DNA from: an uncultured Lachnospiraceae bacterium
Lineage (GTDB): Bacteria; Bacillota; Clostridia; Lachnospirales; Lachnospiraceae
Assembly (NCBI GenBank): GCA_910577275.1
Contig: CAJTMW010000011.1
Span: 1 to 64,000, forward strand
Reading direction: 5' to 3'
Length of the DNA stretch: 64,000 nt
A program made the translations under genes and the position numbers. Positions 24,547 to 33,923 of the stretch are shown piece after piece. Positions within the stretch are counted from its first letter, which is position 1. Each line of letters begins with the position of its first letter. The notes below the pieces were generated by a model. That model was not told the DNA's origin. It ran no database searches and worked only from the letters and a program-made list of their open reading frames with translations.

Positions 24547-25458
24547 ATGGAACAGCAGCCTTCCATTTTAAAAGAAATCCGTCCTCACGGCACCAAATCC
24601 TTTCCCTGCGCCATCTACCGCACCCATTCCGTGGGAAAAGGCACCCTTGTCAAGCATCACTGGCATGAGGAGGTGGAAATTCTGTACTTTTCCGGCGGGA
24701 AATTCCGTCTGGAGGTGAACATGGAATCCTTTCCCATACCCTCGGAATGCTTCTGTTTCATCAACCCCAGCGAGCTGCACAGCATCATCACGGAAACCTC
24801 GGACAGCCATTTTGAGGACGCCGTGGTCTTTTCCCTGGGGATTTTGAGCTTTGACTCCTATGACGAGGCGCAGATTCACCTGCTGCGGCCCATCCAGAAC
24901 GGAAAACTCCTCTTTCCCCGCTGTATTGCCCCGCAGCACCCGGCCTTTGTCCCGGTCAGAAACGCTTTCACGGATATCATGCATTCCTTTGGGCAGCCGC
25001 CCGCAGCCGGCTCTTTTGACAGCCAGCTTGTCACGGACAACTTTACCAGCCAGCTTTATATCAAGGCTTCCCTGCTGTATATCCTTGCCACGCTTTCCTC
25101 CCACAGGCTCTTTACGCCTACCGAGAAGGATTTGGACAAGCGTGTGGAAAGCATCAAAACGGCGCTGACCTATATCAGCGACAACTACCAGAACAAAATC
25201 TACATATCGGATTTGGCAAAACAGGTAAACTTAAACGGCCAGTATTTCTGCCGCCTGTTTAAAAAAGCAATCGGCCGCTCCCCCATGGCATATATCAACG
25301 AATACCGCATCAAGCAGGCAAAACGGCTCCTTGAGAATACGGATATTGCCGTGACGGAGGTATGCCTTGAATGCGGGTTCAACAACCTTGGGAATTTTAT
25401 GCAGGAGTTTCGCAGGGCTACAGGCACTACGCCATTGCAGTACAGAAAAAAGTCATAA
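24547..25458 (+). CDS. AraC-family regulator, probable glucosidase regulator
   Basis: 303 residues, start with AAAGGAG. Cupin sensor (HHWHEEVEILYFSGGKFRLEV near residue 40, INPSELHSI near 80) and a C-terminal AraC DNA-binding domain (about 200-300; INEYRIKQAKRLLENTDIAV, CGFNNLGNFMQEFRRATG). It is followed 87 bp downstream by two alpha-glucosidase genes on the same strand, so it likely governs use of malto- or isomalto-oligosaccharides. A weak TTGACT-17-TAGCTT lies at 24484-24512. Confidence 0.85.
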   Translation: MEQQPSILKEIRPHGTKSFPCAIYRTHSVGKGTLVKHHWHEEVEILYFSGGKFRLEVNMESFPIPSECFCFINPSELHSIITETSDSHFEDAVVFSLGILSFDSYDEAQIHLLRPIQNGKLLFPRCIAPQHPAFVPVRNAFTDIMHSFGQPPAAGSFDSQLVTDNFTSQLYIKASLLYILATLSSHRLFTPTEKDLDKRVESIKTALTYISDNYQNKIYISDLAKQVNLNGQYFCRLFKKAIGRSPMAYINEYRIKQAKRLLENTDIAVTEVCLECGFNNLGNFMQEFRRATGTTPLQYRKKS

Positions 25459-25545
25459 TACCGTAGTTTTTAATCAAATAACTGTAAGACTTTCTCATCT
25501 CATGTCACTAAAATGAATTCAAACGATACCACAGGAGGTACGGCA

Positions 25546-27210
25546 ATGACAAAAAAATGGTGGCATGACAAGGTAGCATATCAGATTTATCCCAAGAGCT
25601 TTTATGACTCAAACGGAGACGGCATCGGAGATATTCCGGGTATTATCGAAAAACTGGATTATCTGCACGATTTGGGCGTGGATATCGTGTGGCTCTCTCC
25701 CTGTTACAAGTCTCCCCTGGCGGACCAGGGCTATGATATCTCGGATTATTACAGCATTGACCCCCGCTTCGGCACCATGGAGGACATGGAAAATCTGATT
25801 GCCGAGGCAAAAAAGAGAAACATGTATATCCTCATGGATTTGGTGGTAAACCACTGTTCCGACGAGCATGAGTGGTTTCAGAAAGCGTGTCAGGACCCGG
25901 AAGGCAAATACGGCAATTTCTTCTATTTAAGAGATAAAAAGGAGGGGGAGCTTCCCACCAACTGGCGCTCCTACTTCGGCGGCCCCGTGTGGGAGGATTT
26001 GCCGGGCACCGGCAAGCAGTACCTCCACGTGTTCCACAAAAAGCAGCCCGATTTAAACTGGGAAAATCCCGAGCTTCGCGAAGAAGTCTACAAAAACATC
26101 AACTGGTGGCTTGACAAGGGTCTTGCCGGCTTTCGGATTGACGCCATCATCAACATCAAAAAGGCGCTGCCCTTCCGCAATTATGCGCCTGACAGAGAAG
26201 ACGGGCTTTGCAGCATTCAGGAAATGCTGAAGGAAGCCAAAGGCATCGGCGAGTTTTTAGGAGAAATGCGCGACCGCACCTTTAAGAAATACGACGCCTT
26301 TTCCGTGGGGGAAGTCTTTAACGAAAAGCCGGAGGAGATTCCCGATTTTATCGGCGAAGACGGCTATTTTTCCAGCATGTTTGACTTTAACGAGACCATT
26401 TTCGGCGCAAGCGGCAAGGGCTGGTACGACGCGACGCAAATCACGCCGGACGATTACAGAAACTGCTGCTTTGAATCCCAGCGGAAGGTGGGCGAAACCG
26501 GATTTTTATCCAACATCATAGAAAACCACGACGAGCCCAGGGGCGTTTCCCGTTATATCCCCGAGGGCGACTGCTGCCCTGAAAGCAAAAAGATGCTGGC
26601 GGCCCTGAATTTCATGCTGCGGGGCATCCCTTTTATCTATCAGGGACAGGAGCTTGGCATGGAAAACGTGTCCTTCTCCTCCATCGACGAGGTTGACGAT
26701 ATCTCCTCCCTGGACGAATACAAGGTTGCGCTGGAAGCCGGGCTTTCCCCCGAGGAGGCTTTAAAGGCGGTAGCAAGATTCAGCCGGGACAACGCCCGCA
26801 CTCCCATGCAGTGGTCGGACGGGGCAAACGCCGGATTTACCACCGGCTCTCCCTGGCTTAAGGTCAACCCCAACTATACGTCCACCAATGCGGCGTCGCA
26901 GCTTAAAGACCCGGATTCCGTCTGGAGTTTTTATAAAAAGCTGATTGCCCTGCGCAAAAATCCCGCCTATAAGGAAACCATCGTGTACGGCGCATTAGAG
27001 CCGGTATGGGAGGAACGCCACAACCTGATGGCCTATTACAGAAAAGGCGATAAGACGCTTCTGGTAATCGGCAACTATCAGCAAAAGGAACAGGAGGTCA
27101 CTCTCCCCTGCGAATGCCGGAAGGTGCTTTTAAACAACTATCCTGATATGGATATGGAAAACAATGTAATCACATTGCGCGGATATCAGGTACTTATTCT
27201 GGAACTGTAA
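25546..27210 (+). CDS. GH13 alpha-glucosidase (predicted alpha-1,4 preference)
   Basis: 554 residues from the ATG at 25546 (AGGAGG seven bases upstream). GH13 motifs: MDLVVNH near 97-103, GFRIDAI with nucleophile Asp199, SVGEVF with the acid/base Glu, and ENHDEPR. The QPDLNW fifth motif assigns it to the oligo-1,6-glucosidase subfamily. The residue after the nucleophile is Ala200. In characterised Bacillus/Geobacillus enzymes Ala at this place goes with alpha-1,4 and Val with alpha-1,6 specificity. No signal peptide, so it acts in the cytoplasm on imported oligosaccharides. Confidence 0.88.
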   Translation: MTKKWWHDKVAYQIYPKSFYDSNGDGIGDIPGIIEKLDYLHDLGVDIVWLSPCYKSPLADQGYDISDYYSIDPRFGTMEDMENLIAEAKKRNMYILMDLVVNHCSDEHEWFQKACQDPEGKYGNFFYLRDKKEGELPTNWRSYFGGPVWEDLPGTGKQYLHVFHKKQPDLNWENPELREEVYKNINWWLDKGLAGFRIDAIINIKKALPFRNYAPDREDGLCSIQEMLKEAKGIGEFLGEMRDRTFKKYDAFSVGEVFNEKPEEIPDFIGEDGYFSSMFDFNETIFGASGKGWYDATQITPDDYRNCCFESQRKVGETGFLSNIIENHDEPRGVSRYIPEGDCCPESKKMLAALNFMLRGIPFIYQGQELGMENVSFSSIDEVDDISSLDEYKVALEAGLSPEEALKAVARFSRDNARTPMQWSDGANAGFTTGSPWLKVNPNYTSTNAASQLKDPDSVWSFYKKLIALRKNPAYKETIVYGALEPVWEERHNLMAYYRKGDKTLLVIGNYQQKEQEVTLPCECRKVLLNNYPDMDMENNVITLRGYQVLILEL

Positions 27211-27230
27211 ATAAAAAAGGAGGACAGAAA

Positions 27231-28949
27231 ATGAACAGAACATGGTGGAAAGAAGCGGTTATTTATCAGATTTACCCCCGCAGCTTTATGGACAGCAACG
27301 GGGACGGTATCGGCGATTTACAGGGAATTATCAGCCGTCTGGATTACCTGAAATATCTGGGAATCGACGTCATCTGGCTCTCCCCCATCTACCAGTCCCC
27401 CAATGACGATAACGGCTACGATATCAGCGATTATCAGGCGATTATGGCAGAATTCGGCACCATGGAGGATTTTGACGAGTTACTTGCAAAGGCCCATGAG
27501 CGCGGCATCCGCATCGTCATGGATTTGGTGGTAAACCACACCTCCGACGAGCACAGGTGGTTTATGGAAAGCCGCAAATCCAGGGAAAACGACTACCGCG
27601 ATTACTATATCTGGCGTGAGGGAAAGGATGAAAAGAATCCGCCCAACAACTGGGGCGCCTGCTTCGGCGGTTCCGCCTGGCAGTACGACGAAGCTTCTGG
27701 TATGTATTATCTGCATCTTTTTTCAAAAAAACAGCCGGACTTAAACTGGGATAATCCGAAGGTGCGTCAGGAGGTTTTCGACATGATGACATGGTGGTGC
27801 GACAAGGGAATCGACGGCTTCCGCATGGACGTTATCAGCATGATATCAAAGACTGCGGAAATGCCCGACGGCGAGGTGCACGACCTTTACGGGGATTTTG
27901 CGCCCTACTGTATCCACGGCCCCAACGTCCACAGATATCTGCAGGAGATGAATGAAAAAGTACTTTCAAAATACGACATCATGACCGTAGGGGAAACTGC
28001 CGGCGTAACCACACAGCAGGCGAAGCTCTACGCCGGTGAAAACGCTCACGAGCTGAATATGGTGTTCCAGTTCGAGCATGTGGAGGGCGACGGAAAATAC
28101 GGAAAGTGGACGGATGAGAAGATTCCTCTCCCCACCCTGAAAAAGACCCTCTCCCGCTGGCAAAACGAGCTGTACGGGAAGGCATGGAACAGCCTGTTCT
28201 GGGATAACCACGACCAGCCAAGAGCCGTCTCCCGCTTTGGCGACGACAGACCAAAGTACCGGGAGGTTTCCGCCAAAATGCTTGCCACCTGCCTGCATAT
28301 GCTCCAGGGCACGCCCTATGTATATCAGGGTGAGGAGCTTGGCATGACCAACTACCCCTTTGAGAGTCCTGAGGACTTCCGCGATATCGAAAGCATCAAC
28401 GCCTATAAGGAGTGGTGCCAGGATGGTCCTCTTTCCCATGAGGTTTTCTGGCCCTGCATGCTTTTCAAAAGCCGGGACAACGCCAGAACTCCCATGCAGT
28501 GGGACGAGAGCTCGCAGGCCGGATTTACCTCCGGCACGCCCTGGATTGCGGTGAATCCCAATTATACGGAAATCAATGCCAGGGCGCAGACCAAAGACCC
28601 CGGCTCCGTATTTCACTACTATAAAAAGCTGATTGCCCTGAGAAAAGAAACACCTGTTATGGTATATGGAAAATATGACCAGCTCTTTGAGGACAGCGAA
28701 GAACTTTTCGTTTATACCAGAACGCTGGAAGACGGCTTCGAAGCCGCTCCCGCACCGGGTACGCCGGACAATGACCTGCCTGTGAAAAAACTGCTGGTGG
28801 TGTGCAGCTTCAGCGACCGCGAGACGGAATTTGCCATCCCCAATGAATTTATCGGAGCGCCCTGCCTGATTTCCAATCTGGAAAATACCTACGACAGGAA
28901 GAAGATTACCGTGAAGCCTTACGAGGCGTTTGTGCTTTATAAAAAATAA
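27231..28949 (+). CDS. GH13 oligo-1,6-glucosidase (predicted alpha-1,6 preference)
   Basis: 572 residues, AAGGAGG before the ATG, 20 bp after the first glucosidase, so co-transcribed. Same motifs as its neighbour (MDLVVNH, GFRMDV, TVGE, DNHDQPR, QPDLNW), but Val201 follows nucleophile Asp200, the state seen in oligo-1,6-glucosidases. It is probably the isomaltose/panose-cleaving partner of the first enzyme. The C-terminal beta domain carries a small insert rich in Pro and Ala (EAAPAPGTPDNDLPV). Cytoplasmic. Confidence 0.88.
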   Translation: MNRTWWKEAVIYQIYPRSFMDSNGDGIGDLQGIISRLDYLKYLGIDVIWLSPIYQSPNDDNGYDISDYQAIMAEFGTMEDFDELLAKAHERGIRIVMDLVVNHTSDEHRWFMESRKSRENDYRDYYIWREGKDEKNPPNNWGACFGGSAWQYDEASGMYYLHLFSKKQPDLNWDNPKVRQEVFDMMTWWCDKGIDGFRMDVISMISKTAEMPDGEVHDLYGDFAPYCIHGPNVHRYLQEMNEKVLSKYDIMTVGETAGVTTQQAKLYAGENAHELNMVFQFEHVEGDGKYGKWTDEKIPLPTLKKTLSRWQNELYGKAWNSLFWDNHDQPRAVSRFGDDRPKYREVSAKMLATCLHMLQGTPYVYQGEELGMTNYPFESPEDFRDIESINAYKEWCQDGPLSHEVFWPCMLFKSRDNARTPMQWDESSQAGFTSGTPWIAVNPNYTEINARAQTKDPGSVFHYYKKLIALRKETPVMVYGKYDQLFEDSEELFVYTRTLEDGFEAAPAPGTPDNDLPVKKLLVVCSFSDRETEFAIPNEFIGAPCLISNLENTYDRKKITVKPYEAFVLYKK

Positions 28950-28963
28950 GCGGCTGACTTGAT

Positions 28964-29000
28964 AAAGCCGGACGAGGGTGCTGTAATCCCGTCCGGCTTT
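28964..29000. terminator. Terminator after the glucosidase pair
   Basis: aaagccggacg (28964-28974) and cgtccggcttt (28990-29000) form a perfect 11-bp stem with a 15-base loop, flanked by A on the left and T on the right. It serves the glucosidase operon and could also stop the convergent hicB transcript. Confidence 0.8.
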
Positions 29001-29030
29001 TAAATCTTTGAAGAGGTAGTTGTAAAAAAG

Positions 29031-29450
29031 CTATGATAAACCTGTTTTTTGTAAAAGCGCATCCTGAAGCAGCCTGGAAAAATTAATTCCCAGCTTTTCT
29101 GCCTCCACATTCAGATAATACGGAATTGTGCAGTTCTTTTTAACCATGCGGTTATCGTGTCTTTTTCGATATTCTGTAAAATCAACATCTACCATTGTCA
29201 GTATGCCTTTTGTGTAATCAAAAATTTCAGTATCTTTCTTTGCTTTTTTCACAGATTCTTCGTAGCTTGACGCTTCTGGTATCTCCTTCCCATCGTCTTC
29301 AAAATCAATTCCCTTTAAGCCTATTGCATCCCTTGCCATGGCAATAGCATCAGGTACACTTTTTCCCTCTGTATAAATATCCCAGTCCGGTATAAATACC
29401 AAAAAATCCTCATTATGTTGCGCTATAAATACAGGATATGCTTTTTTCAT
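29031..29450 (-). CDS. hicB: HicB-family antitoxin
   Basis: 139 residues. The N-terminal HicB fold (YPVFIAQHNEDFLVFIPDWD, SVPDAIAMARDAIGLKG) is a partial RNase H-like domain. A C-terminal segment (IPYYLNVEAEKLGINFSRLL) looks like the ribbon-helix-helix/HTH DNA-binding part. It neutralises HicA encoded 44 bp upstream in the same direction. Start with a purine-rich ggaggcgg site. Confidence 0.88.
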   Translation of the reverse strand: MKKAYPVFIAQHNEDFLVFIPDWDIYTEGKSVPDAIAMARDAIGLKGIDFEDDGKEIPEASSYEESVKKAKKDTEIFDYTKGILTMVDVDFTEYRKRHDNRMVKKNCTIPYYLNVEAEKLGINFSRLLQDALLQKTGLS

Positions 29451-29494
29451 TTCCGCCTCCTTATAATTGTCCGGAATTCACAGACTAAAATAAT

Positions 29495-29668
29495 TTATTT
29501 CAATTCCCATTTCTTTATAATCTGCTTTGCAGTAATTTCATTTATTTCTTTATGCCTTGGAATCTGCTCTGTGTCGCTTCCTCTTTTATATGTATCATGA
29601 TTACCTCCATGTTCTTTAAAACAAAACCCGGCTCTCTCAAGCATTTTTATCAGGTCTCTTCGCTTCAT
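29495..29668 (-). CDS. hicA: HicA-family mRNA interferase toxin
   Basis: 57 residues from the ATG at 29668. KRRDLIKMLERAGF, then the catalytic-His segment KEHGGNHDTYKRG and IPRHKEINEITAKQIIKKW match HicA, a double-stranded RNA-binding-fold toxin that cleaves mRNA. Toxin precedes antitoxin, the usual hicAB order. The upstream ggggggg is 12 bases from the ATG. A longer in-frame start at 29740 adds residues not typical of HicA. Confidence 0.85.
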   Translation of the reverse strand: MKRRDLIKMLERAGFCFKEHGGNHDTYKRGSDTEQIPRHKEINEITAKQIIKKWELK

Positions 29669-29830
29669 TAGTGATAATATCCCCCCCGTAATTATATTAT
29701 GCGCATAAAATGCGCATTCGTCAACATATAAAATTTTCATATACTTTAAAAACCGGAATTCTTTACCTATGATATGTAATCTGACAACAGAATTTAGAAT
29801 AAATAATGAACTTCCAGATATAATAAAAAT

Positions 29831-29858
29831 GAAGAAGCCCCATTTCTAAGGCTTCTTC
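29831..29858 (-). terminator. tRNA-Leu terminator
   Basis: gaagaagcc (29831-29839) and ggcttcttc (29850-29858) form a perfect 9-bp stem. On the minus strand it is followed by atttttatta, directly downstream of the tRNA. Confidence 0.75.
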
Positions 29859-29860
29859 CA

Positions 29861-29944
29861 TGCAGGAAAAGAGACTTGAACTCTCATGGTATTGCTACCA
29901 CACGGACCTGAACCGTGCGCGTCTGCCAATTCCGCCATTCCTGC
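29861..29944 (-). tRNA. tRNA-Leu (anticodon CAG)
   Basis: Minus-strand cloverleaf: acceptor GCAGGAA pairing with TTCCTGC plus discriminator A; D arm GGCGGAATTGGCAGACGC; anticodon arm gcacgg-ttcaggt-ccgtgt with CAG in the loop; a long variable arm typical of class II tRNAs; and T arm GAGAGTTCAAGTCTC. CCA is not encoded. A terminator follows at once. Confidence 0.93.
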
Positions 29945-30048
29945 GAACAAAAAATATTATATCGGGCTTTTCCGCATCTGTCAACCGCTTTTTGAAAAAT
30001 TTCTAAAATTACCTTTCACTTCAGCGCTTTTGTCGGCGGATTTATCCA

Positions 30049-31149
30049 TCAGCTCTGAAAGAGCCCGCCTTTCATATTTTCCAGCATCATTTCAAACAGT
30101 GAATGAATCATTTTCTGCAACGTTTTCCGCGTACCGTCGTCCACTTCCCTTGCCGCAAGCGCCACGTTTTGAAGGCTCTTTTTCAAATCGGCGCCGAATT
30201 CAAACACATCGGAAGCCTTTGAGGCGGAAATCACATCATAAAGCGTATCTATAAACAGATGTATCTCCTCCTCGGAAAGAGACAGTATCCACTCGTTTAA
30301 GGCGGCGTCCCGTTTGATTTTGGCACTGGTCATATTTTTCGCCCTGACTATGGTTCCGTCCTTGATTTTCCATGTGTAGGTATTGTGCTGAAAGGTTCCG
30401 ATTCCCCAGCTTTCCACGATTTCATATTTCCCGTGATTCTCCAATATCATTCCCACCAGAGAGGAACGGGGAATAAACTTGATTACTCTGTCCTCAATAG
30501 CGGTATAATTTCCCTGCTCCCGGATTTCCGGCCGAAAGCCCGGGCCGTCGTTATTAAATACCTTAATCAGCCTCGCTCTCGTCTCCTCCCGGCAGTTCAT
30601 TGCGGCATAAACCGCAAGATTTCCCCCTTTGGAATGGCCTCCCACATAGAAATCCCCTTCGAAAGCCTCCGCCGCCTTTTCCAGATATTTTACTGCCAGG
30701 TACTGGCTGGGAAGGGGTTTTGAAAACGCCAGGTTCAAATCTTCCTTCCACCCCACAAGGGTCGCGTCGGTTCCGCGATAGGCGACATAAATGCTCCCGT
30801 CCTCCAGAAAATAGGTCATTGCCGAAAACTGTGTCTCTTCTTCCTCATTGATAACATTGACATAAGCGTTCATTTTCAGCCTGCCGAACCTCACGGACTC
30901 CGCAAGCGCCGAAAACAGCTCTTTATTATTCTGCCGATACCAGTAATCGTCCAGAATCACGTCCCTTTCAGGATGGGAATAAATGCTCTGTATACTCACC
31001 GGCTCTTTTTTCTCCTCCCATCCCGGAACGAATTTTTCATAATTTAAGTATACAAGCTGGCACAAAATCAGACTGTCCACCTCGTTAAACGGTCTTTCCG
31101 ACAATGGATACCTTCCCCAGTCTTTGATGTAAGAAATAATATTTTCCAT
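30049..31149 (-). CDS. DUF2974 (Mbeg1-like) lipase-fold protein
   Basis: 366 residues from the ATG at 31149 (AGGGAG upstream). FNEVDSLILCQLVYLNY near the start, SIYVAYRGTDATLVGWKEDL, the nucleophile elbow YVGGHSKGGNLAVYAA and VFNNDGPGF are the conserved blocks of DUF2974 alpha/beta hydrolases. It is paralogous to the lipase of the type VII cluster but lacks its targeting-like tail and has no WXG neighbours. No signal peptide. Probably a cytoplasmic esterase of unknown substrate. Confidence 0.8.
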   Translation of the reverse strand: MENIISYIKDWGRYPLSERPFNEVDSLILCQLVYLNYEKFVPGWEEKKEPVSIQSIYSHPERDVILDDYWYRQNNKELFSALAESVRFGRLKMNAYVNVINEEEETQFSAMTYFLEDGSIYVAYRGTDATLVGWKEDLNLAFSKPLPSQYLAVKYLEKAAEAFEGDFYVGGHSKGGNLAVYAAMNCREETRARLIKVFNNDGPGFRPEIREQGNYTAIEDRVIKFIPRSSLVGMILENHGKYEIVESWGIGTFQHNTYTWKIKDGTIVRAKNMTSAKIKRDAALNEWILSLSEEEIHLFIDTLYDVISASKASDVFEFGADLKKSLQNVALAAREVDDGTRKTLQKMIHSLFEMMLENMKGGLFQS

Positions 31150-31212
31150 AAAATTCTCCCTTCCGGCAAAACAGCTTTCGCTCATTGCAGCAAACGCAAT
31201 AAATATTAAATT

Positions 31213-32388
31213 TCAATATAATTTTCCGTCATAGTATCTCAAAAGGAGCCTGACCACCCGGCTGTAGCTGACAGTGCCGTCGGATACGCCGTTCAAAGTC
31301 AGGTTGGTGTCAAGAAAGGCGTCCGCCGCCCGCTTTACGGTTTCCGTCTTTAAAACCGCTTTTCTTTCCACCTGCTCCCAGCTCTCCTTTGTAAGGAATT
31401 TCTTATCCTTTGCAACCTGTTCGTCAATCTGCGGATGGGCGGCATAGAGTTCCCCATCCTCTCCGATTGCCCTTATAAAATCCCTGTCCAGATAGCCGAT
31501 AACGCTTAAATAGGCGCTGTAGCGGAACAATTCGTCCCTGGAATCCACACAGGCAAGGAAGCCTAAAAAATTTGCCTCGTCCTCCAGGATAAAGCCCTTT
31601 AAGTGGGACAGCTCATGGCACATGGAAACCGGCATATTGGTAATATACATCTGTCTGTTGTAATTGGCCTCCATGGAAAAGGGGAAATAATATCCCATGA
31701 TACTCTGCTGGCTGTAAAAGCCTGACAGGCAAAGCCCCTTGGGCTTCGGATAATAGCCCTGCAGATTTTCAAAGGTTCCGCCCAGCCTCCTCATTTCCTG
31801 CCGGGCTTTTTCCCTGATATCTTCCTTATATATAATATACCCCTTTTCGTCCCTCTCAAAGGAAGGCGCCAGGGCGTTGGCCTGCTCCACCACATAATCC
31901 CGAAGGGCGGCAATCTCCTCCGTCCCGTATACCTTATCCGGGTTTCCCCCTATCTCATACCTCTCCGTAATCGGCGAAACCTGATACAGAAGAAAGCAGT
32001 TCAGCATCATAATCACGCTGACAATTCCAAGCACCCAGTAGAGAAAAAACGCATATCCGCCATACAGCTTCTTAAACGCCGAAAGCCCTGACGACGGAAT
32101 TACAGGCGACGGCGTCACCGACGGTACTCTCCGCCGTAAGGCAAGGCAGACAATAAGGATAATGCCGGCTGCCAGCAGGATGAAAACCAGTATTACCGCC
32201 AGATACAGCATCCATTCTCCCACGGAAAAGGGGAAAATCCCGGTGATTCTCCCGTAAGTCTCCACCCACAGGGGGAAAATGTTATCCACATAAAAATCGC
32301 TGAATCCTTTCCACACTCTTCCTGCCATATTAAGCCCTGCCGCAAATAAAATCAATATCCCCGGCGTCCAAAGCTGCCATTTCTTCAC
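31213..32388 (-). CDS. DUF3810 membrane metalloprotease-like protein
   Basis: About 391 residues. I take the GTG at 32388 (AGGAG eight bases upstream); a GTG at 32418 is the alternative. Three N-terminal membrane spans (TPGILILFAAGLNMAG, WMLYLAVILVFILLAAGIIL, YAFFLYWVLGIVSVIMML) precede an outside or cytosolic domain with MCHELSHLKGF and, further on, EDEANFLGF. Together they form an HExxH-plus-E zinc protease-like site, here H-E-L-S-H. DUF3810 is a family of unknown function. Separated from the DUF2974 gene by 63 bp, same strand, so probably in one transcript. Confidence 0.75.
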   Translation of the reverse strand: MKKWQLWTPGILILFAAGLNMAGRVWKGFSDFYVDNIFPLWVETYGRITGIFPFSVGEWMLYLAVILVFILLAAGIILIVCLALRRRVPSVTPSPVIPSSGLSAFKKLYGGYAFFLYWVLGIVSVIMMLNCFLLYQVSPITERYEIGGNPDKVYGTEEIAALRDYVVEQANALAPSFERDEKGYIIYKEDIREKARQEMRRLGGTFENLQGYYPKPKGLCLSGFYSQQSIMGYYFPFSMEANYNRQMYITNMPVSMCHELSHLKGFILEDEANFLGFLACVDSRDELFRYSAYLSVIGYLDRDFIRAIGEDGELYAAHPQIDEQVAKDKKFLTKESWEQVERKAVLKTETVKRAADAFLDTNLTLNGVSDGTVSYSRVVRLLLRYYDGKLY

Positions 32389-32507
32389 TTTCTTTTCTCC
32401 TGACGTTCTCTGCCCCACACTTTTCCCTTCTCTTTAAAGAAAACAATCATATCCTTTTCCGAATGCTACTATATTAATAATAAGATTTGTCAAGGCTGCG
32501 TAAACCT

Positions 32508-33818
32508 ATGCAAAATGCATTTACTTTTTTAAAATCCTCCAATCAGTTTTTATGGAGCGGCCCCCTTTTATTTCTGCTGATGGGTACACATCTTTATTTT
32601 ACCATGAAACTCCGCGTTCCGCAGAAAAATATTTTAAAAGCAATCCGTCTTTCCGTCACCCCGTCGGGAAAAAAGGACGGAAACAATCTTTCTGTTTTTG
32701 CCACTTTAGCCACCACTCTGGCGGCTACTCTGGGAACCGGCAATATTATCGGCGTTTCCACCGCCGTGGCTCTCGGCGGTCCGGGCGCCATCTTCTGGTG
32801 CTGGATAACCGGGATTTTAGGCATGGCGACGGCCTATGCGGAATGCTTTTTAAGCGTCTGCTTCCGAAAAAGGGACAAAGACGGCGTCTATCAGGGCGGC
32901 CCTATGTATGTGTGGGAAAACGGCCTGCATAAGCCTTCCGTGGGAAAAATTTACGGCTTCCTGACGCTGGTTGCAGCCTTCGGCGTCGGCTGCACCACCC
33001 AGGCCAACTCCATCACCCAGACCACCTCCTTAAGCTTTGGCCTTAACCCCCACATTGCCGGATTTGCCGCCGCCATTTTGGCCGGGCTGGTGATTGTCGG
33101 CGGGATTCGCTCCATCGGAAACGTATGCATGAAGCTGGTGCCTTTTCTTGCCATTCTCTACACGGCAAGCTGCGTGTTTCTTCTTATTATAAACAGGGAA
33201 GCCCTCCTGCCCGCAATCCGGCTGATTTTAGCACACGCCCTTGCTCCCAGGGCGGCCCTCGGCGGCGCTGCCGGCTCCTCCCTGATGCTTACCGCCCGCT
33301 ACGGCATTGCCAGAGGGCTTTTTACCAACGAAGCCGGCATCGGAACCGCGGCAATCGCAGCCGCAGCCTCCGACACCGATAATCCCGCCCATCAGGCCTA
33401 CGTCTCCATGACCGCCGTATTCTGGGATACCGTCGTCATGTGCCTCTTAAGCGGTCTGGTGATTGTGACCAATATGCTGCTGCACCCCGCTTCCGTCCTT
33501 GGCGTCAATGAAGCCGGACTCACAGAGGCCGCCTTTTCCTATCTCCCCATACTTGGAAATGTATTTTTATCCCTCTGCCTTGTGGCTTTTGCCATCACCA
33601 CCCTAATCGGCTGGTCTTATCTGGGAGAACAGGCCTTCCGCTATGTGACCGGCAATAAAGGGATTTTCATCTACAAGGTCGCCTATATCGTAATGATTTA
33701 CATCGGCGCAGTCCTGCCCCTAAATCTGGTCTGGGAGTGCACCGACTTAATCAACGCCCTGATGGTGATTCCCAATGTGGCGGCGCTGTTTCTTCTGCAG
33801 AAATATCTCCGTTCTTAG
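32508..33818 (+). CDS. Sodium:alanine symporter (AGCS family)
   Basis: 436 residues from the ATG at 32508. About ten membrane spans. Conserved AGCS blocks: ATLATTLAATLGTGNIIGVS, GGPGAIFWCWITGILGMATA, YQGGPMYVWENG and RGLFTNEAGIGTAAIAAAAS. Imports alanine or glycine with sodium. The ribosome site is weak (AAGG 12 bases upstream). An in-frame TTG at 32487 is a less likely start. Divergent from the DUF3810 gene. Confidence 0.85.
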   Translation: MQNAFTFLKSSNQFLWSGPLLFLLMGTHLYFTMKLRVPQKNILKAIRLSVTPSGKKDGNNLSVFATLATTLAATLGTGNIIGVSTAVALGGPGAIFWCWITGILGMATAYAECFLSVCFRKRDKDGVYQGGPMYVWENGLHKPSVGKIYGFLTLVAAFGVGCTTQANSITQTTSLSFGLNPHIAGFAAAILAGLVIVGGIRSIGNVCMKLVPFLAILYTASCVFLLIINREALLPAIRLILAHALAPRAALGGAAGSSLMLTARYGIARGLFTNEAGIGTAAIAAAASDTDNPAHQAYVSMTAVFWDTVVMCLLSGLVIVTNMLLHPASVLGVNEAGLTEAAFSYLPILGNVFLSLCLVAFAITTLIGWSYLGEQAFRYVTGNKGIFIYKVAYIVMIYIGAVLPLNLVWECTDLINALMVIPNVAALFLLQKYLRS

Positions 33819-33822
33819 AATA

Positions 33823-33851
33823 TTGACTATTCCTCTTTCATTCCGTATAAT
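33823..33851 (+). promoter_or_regulatory. Strong sigma-A promoter for the MATE pair
   Basis: TTGACT (33823-33828), 17-bp spacer, TATAAT (33846-33851), 72 bp before the first MATE gene. Confidence 0.75.
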
Positions 33852-33923
33852 ACGGAAATATATGGCTTCACCGGCAGGCAAAGCCGTCCCTGAAATCTGT
33901 CCATATAAGAACGGAGGTCATCA

